Shown: in pieces, positions 31,107 through 33,592 of the stretch
Numbering within the stretch: the stretch's first letter is position 1
How the letters are laid out: each line of letters starts with the position of its first letter
Made by a program: the position numbers and the translations under genes
Notes under the pieces: generated by a model
The model's input: the letters and a program-made list of their open reading frames with translations, nothing else
What the model was told of the DNA's origin: nothing
Database searches by the model: none
Source of the DNA: an archaeon
Lineage (GTDB): Archaea > Nanobdellota > Nanobdellia > SCGC-AAA011-G17 > GW2011-AR18
Direction: 5' to 3'
Assembly: GCA_023245565.1 (NCBI GenBank)
Contig: JAHFKB010000008.1
Location: 1 to 33,592 of the forward strand
Length of the DNA: 33,592 nucleotides

Positions 31107-32114
31107 TTAAACCTTTCTAGAAGAGCCATAATGCCTTAAATCAAGGCAATAACGGTAAATTCTAGGGCTTTGCTGCCCTGCCTTAACAATATTTATAGCT
31201 TTAAAATCATATTTTATTTTAATATTTTGAACTAATTTATCTATTTCTTCCTCGCTTGAAAAACAATAAAGATGTATAATTCCATTTTTATTTAAAAATT
31301 TCAAAGCTAAATCTAAAAATTTAAAACTATTTCCAGGCAAAGGCATTAATATTCTATCAAATTTAACCTTCAATTTAGGAATAACTTTAATAACATCACC
31401 GCAAAATAATTTTATATTTTTAATTTTATTTAATTTTAAATTTTCCTCTGCATATTTGCAAGCATCAGGATTTATTTCAACACCATAAATCTCCTTAGCT
31501 TTACTATTTTTAGATATAACTAAAGGATAAACTCCTATTCCTGAAAACATAACTAAAACTACTTCTCCATCTTTAATTAATTTAGAAATCCTTAATCTTT
31601 CATTGCTAGATCTAATAGAATAATAAGTTTTACTTATATTTAATTTTAAACTTATTCCATTTTCTTTATGTAAAGTCTCTAAATTATTATCTCCAGCTAA
31701 AAATTCATAATTTTGAATCCTATATTCTCCTTCATGACCCCCAACTTTTCTAACAACAGTTTTTATATTATTATTAGATTCTAATAATACTTCCCCAATT
31801 AGTTTTTTCTTACTTAATAATTTATCATCAATTTCAATTATCGCAATTTTTCCAACAACATCATAAGCTTTAGTTAATAATCCAAATTCTTCTTTATTTA
31901 ATTTAGTTTTTAACAAATCTTCAAATTCAATTTTATTATACTTTTTCTTTATTTTTCTATCAATAATTTTAAAACCTTTAACATTTTTATTAACTGGAAA
32001 ATAAATATAATTTTTATTTTTAGTAATTTCATAATTTTTATCAAAAATACCTAAATCTAAAAGTTCTCTTTTGACTTTTTCTGCCTGTTTTAAGTCAATT
32101 TTAACGCATTTCAT
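31107..32114 (-). CDS. trm5: tRNA (guanine37-N1)-methyltransferase Trm5
   Basis: Makes m1G37 next to the anticodon, preventing frameshifts. N-terminal D1 and RNA-binding regions are followed by a Rossmann fold: VVRKVGGHEGEYR (121-132), the conserved SIRSSNER (R168), motif I VMFSGIGVYPL (188-198; often FAGVG), EINP (E213), and RILMPLPGNS (254-263), the position of the NLP/PLP motif. C-terminal SPRIYRYCLDLRHYG is typical. The length of 335 aa matches the archaeal Trm5 family. It shares a TATA box, 26 nt from its ATG, with the divergent membrane gene. Confidence 0.93.
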   Translation of the reverse strand: MKCVKIDLKQAEKVKRELLDLGIFDKNYEITKNKNYIYFPVNKNVKGFKIIDRKIKKKYNKIEFEDLLKTKLNKEEFGLLTKAYDVVGKIAIIEIDDKLLSKKKLIGEVLLESNNNIKTVVRKVGGHEGEYRIQNYEFLAGDNNLETLHKENGISLKLNISKTYYSIRSSNERLRISKLIKDGEVVLVMFSGIGVYPLVISKNSKAKEIYGVEINPDACKYAEENLKLNKIKNIKLFCGDVIKVIPKLKVKFDRILMPLPGNSFKFLDLALKFLNKNGIIHLYCFSSEEEIDKLVQNIKIKYDFKAINIVKAGQQSPRIYRYCLDLRHYGSSRKV

Positions 32115-32135
32115 GAAAATAAATATATGAAAAGA

Positions 32136-32144
32136 TTTATATAA
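32136..32144. promoter_or_regulatory. TATA box shared by Trm5 (minus) and the 32168 gene (plus)
   Basis: TTTATATAA is centred 26 nt from the minus-strand ATG (32114) and 28 nt from the plus-strand ATG (32168), which are 54 nt apart. Third case of this layout in the window. Confidence 0.58.
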
Positions 32145-32167
32145 GTATTTTAGTAATATTTTCTTTA

Positions 32168-33592
32168 ATGTTGAGTAAAAAAAGAGTAGGTTTTGTTCTA
32201 TTTAGTACTATATTCTTAATATTATTAATGCCTCATGTATTTGCTTTGCTAGAAGACCTTTATTTTGCAGTTTATTCAGGTTCAGACTTAGTTATGATTT
32301 ATCAGCAATGGAGTTCTTGGATCGATTTTATTTTTATTTTCTTAATAATTTCTAGTGCAGCAAGAGCTGGCTTAGGAAAAATGTACAAAGAAGGTAATGA
32401 AGAAAATCCTGCATTAAAAGGTTTGTATATTGGTCTTGGTTTATTTGGTGCAATTAGTTTAGTAGTTTATTCCCGTATTACAGGTTATTGGGCTGGCGGT
32501 TTAGTTTTAGCATTTGCTCCTTTCTGGATGATAATTTTAATTTTAATTAGTATAATTTGGGCTTATAGATTTATAAAATCAGATGATGAAAAAAATGTTT
32601 GGACTTTAGGAAATATTATTCTTATAATGTTATTAGCAATGGTAATTGGTTTATTGGCTTTTCGTGAAATATTTGAACCAATCTTAAATACAATTTTAGG
32701 TAATCCACTTTTCATTGCAATATTATTTTTCTTAATACTTTGGGCTTTACTTTCTTTTGTTAAAATTCATAAAAGAGATCCTAGTAGTGAAAGTAATTCT
32801 TCAAGTAGTAGAAGCAGAGGATCTGATGGAGAACATCCTGAACAAAGACAAAGAGAAGCAGCAATAGCAGAAGAAAAAAAGAAAAGTAAAAATTTTAGTT
32901 TAAAGATAAAAATATATCCTGATTTAAAAGTTTATACTGTAGGGCAAGAAATAACTTTAGAAGCAGTAACTACAAGATTCTTTAGTGAATATTCTGGAAA
33001 TTTCGAATATGATTGGCAAATTGCTGGAAGAGAGCATGAAAAACACAGCAAAACTATTTCACTTAAAATAGAAAAAGATCTTACACCTTATCCTAGACAA
33101 AAAGTTCAGATAGTAGTTTTAGTTAAAGATAAGAATGATAATAAAAATAAAGAAATTGCTACAAAAGAAATAATTATAGAACAATCAGCATCAGGTCCAG
33201 AAGAAGTTAATCCTAAAACAAAAAAAGATTTTAAAGACAAAGGTAAAAAAGAAGAAACACTTCCAGAAAATTTAGGATTTTCAGTAGATTTTTTAACACT
33301 TGGCAAAGATCCACAAACTTTTGTAAAAGATGATAATTTTAATTTAGAAATAAATCAAAGATGCAATTTTAAACCAAAATTTGATAGTAGAAATTATACA
33401 ATTAAAGTTGATATTAAAAAAAATAGAAAAGATATTGGAGAATATTATTTAAATAGAAGTTGGGGATTTATTAATCCAAAAGTAGATGGTAGAAAAGAAA
33501 TAATATTTGTATTAAAAAAGAAAAATAAATGGTACCAAAAAAATACAGAAGAAAGCACAATAAAAATTACAGTTAATGTAGTTGATCCAAAT
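32168..33592 (+). CDS. Large polytopic membrane protein, 3' end outside window
   Basis: Open from the ATG at 32168 to the right edge (475 codons), so incomplete. Residues 8-26 (FVLFSTIFLILLMPHVFA) look like a signal or first helix; further membrane helices are at about 51-67, 86-101, 110-133, 147-164 and 181-198. Then comes a Ser-rich charged linker (200-242, SSESNSSSSRSRGSDGEH) and a soluble part with strands like VGQEITLEAVTTRFF and FEYDWQIAG, resembling PKD/immunoglobulin-like domains. No catalytic motif. It may be a cell-envelope or surface protein; the topology beyond the linker is uncertain. Confidence 0.75.
   Translation, partial: MLSKKRVGFVLFSTIFLILLMPHVFALLEDLYFAVYSGSDLVMIYQQWSSWIDFIFIFLIISSAARAGLGKMYKEGNEENPALKGLYIGLGLFGAISLVVYSRITGYWAGGLVLAFAPFWMIILILISIIWAYRFIKSDDEKNVWTLGNIILIMLLAMVIGLLAFREIFEPILNTILGNPLFIAILFFLILWALLSFVKIHKRDPSSESNSSSSRSRGSDGEHPEQRQREAAIAEEKKKSKNFSLKIKIYPDLKVYTVGQEITLEAVTTRFFSEYSGNFEYDWQIAGREHEKHSKTISLKIEKDLTPYPRQKVQIVVLVKDKNDNKNKEIATKEIIIEQSASGPEEVNPKTKKDFKDKGKKEETLPENLGFSVDFLTLGKDPQTFVKDDNFNLEINQRCNFKPKFDSRNYTIKVDIKKNRKDIGEYYLNRSWGFINPKVDGRKEIIFVLKKKNKWYQKNTEESTIKITVNVVDPN

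Noticed and set aside
1-33592. tRNA, rRNA, CRISPR arrays, transposases
   Set aside because: Looked for in all gaps; no cloverleaf, repeat-spacer arrays or transposase-like proteins were seen. The only mobile elements are inteins.

Overview
The window is a very AT-rich, tightly packed piece of an archaeal chromosome. Archaeal markers include TBP, MCM, both RFC subunits, topoisomerase VI A and B, aIF1A, aIF2-beta, an NMD3-like protein, RIO1, a Dim2-type KH protein, Trm5 and a HerA-like ATPase. Many start codons lie about 25 nt after a TATA box, as in leaderless archaeal transcripts. Short compacted proteins, strong AT bias and heavy intein load suggest a DPANN-type archaeon (Woesearchaeota or Pacearchaeota-like). 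This is an inference; no rRNA is present to confirm it.

Layout. (1) 1-701: the start of an exported thioredoxin-like protein cut by the window edge. (2) 745-10883: a minus-strand information-processing backbone in the order aIF2-beta, NMD3-like, aIF1A, RIO1, KH (Dim2), HAD, nucleotidyltransferase, cupin, small protein, degenerate HAD, top6B, top6A. It is interrupted on the plus strand by a three-gene cassette at 8242-9766 and by an AbrB-PhoU regulator at 4868-5743. (3) 10936-19967: the replicative helicase MCM, split by three inteins and followed by an OB-fold/winged-helix protein, then TBP with a Rieske ferredoxin and several small unknown genes. (4) 19951-27048: an unusual IleRS, a TRAM RNA-binding protein, the clamp-loader operon (RfcS, a HExxH protein, RfcL), a small unknown gene and a membrane FKBP. 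(5) 27156-33592: an intein-split HerA-like ATPase, membrane proteins, a candidate C/D box sRNA, Trm5 and a large membrane protein cut by the right edge.

The most interesting unit is the plus-strand cassette at 8242-9766, lying between aIF1A and RIO1. Its middle gene has the size, fold-like layout and key residues of a tRNA-dependent cyclodipeptide synthase of the XYP type, and it is followed by a divergent GNAT-like protein. If right, this is a cyclodipeptide-making and modifying pathway in a small archaeal genome.

Other notable points: four LAGLIDADG inteins, two of which split the Walker A loop of unrelated ATPases at the same residue; a HAD protein that has lost both motif I aspartates; an RfcL with Cys in place of the P-loop Gly; divergent gene pairs sharing one central TATA box; and convergent genes whose stop codons share four bases. 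No gene-free stretch longer than 300 bases exists, and no rRNA, tRNA, CRISPR array or transposase was seen.
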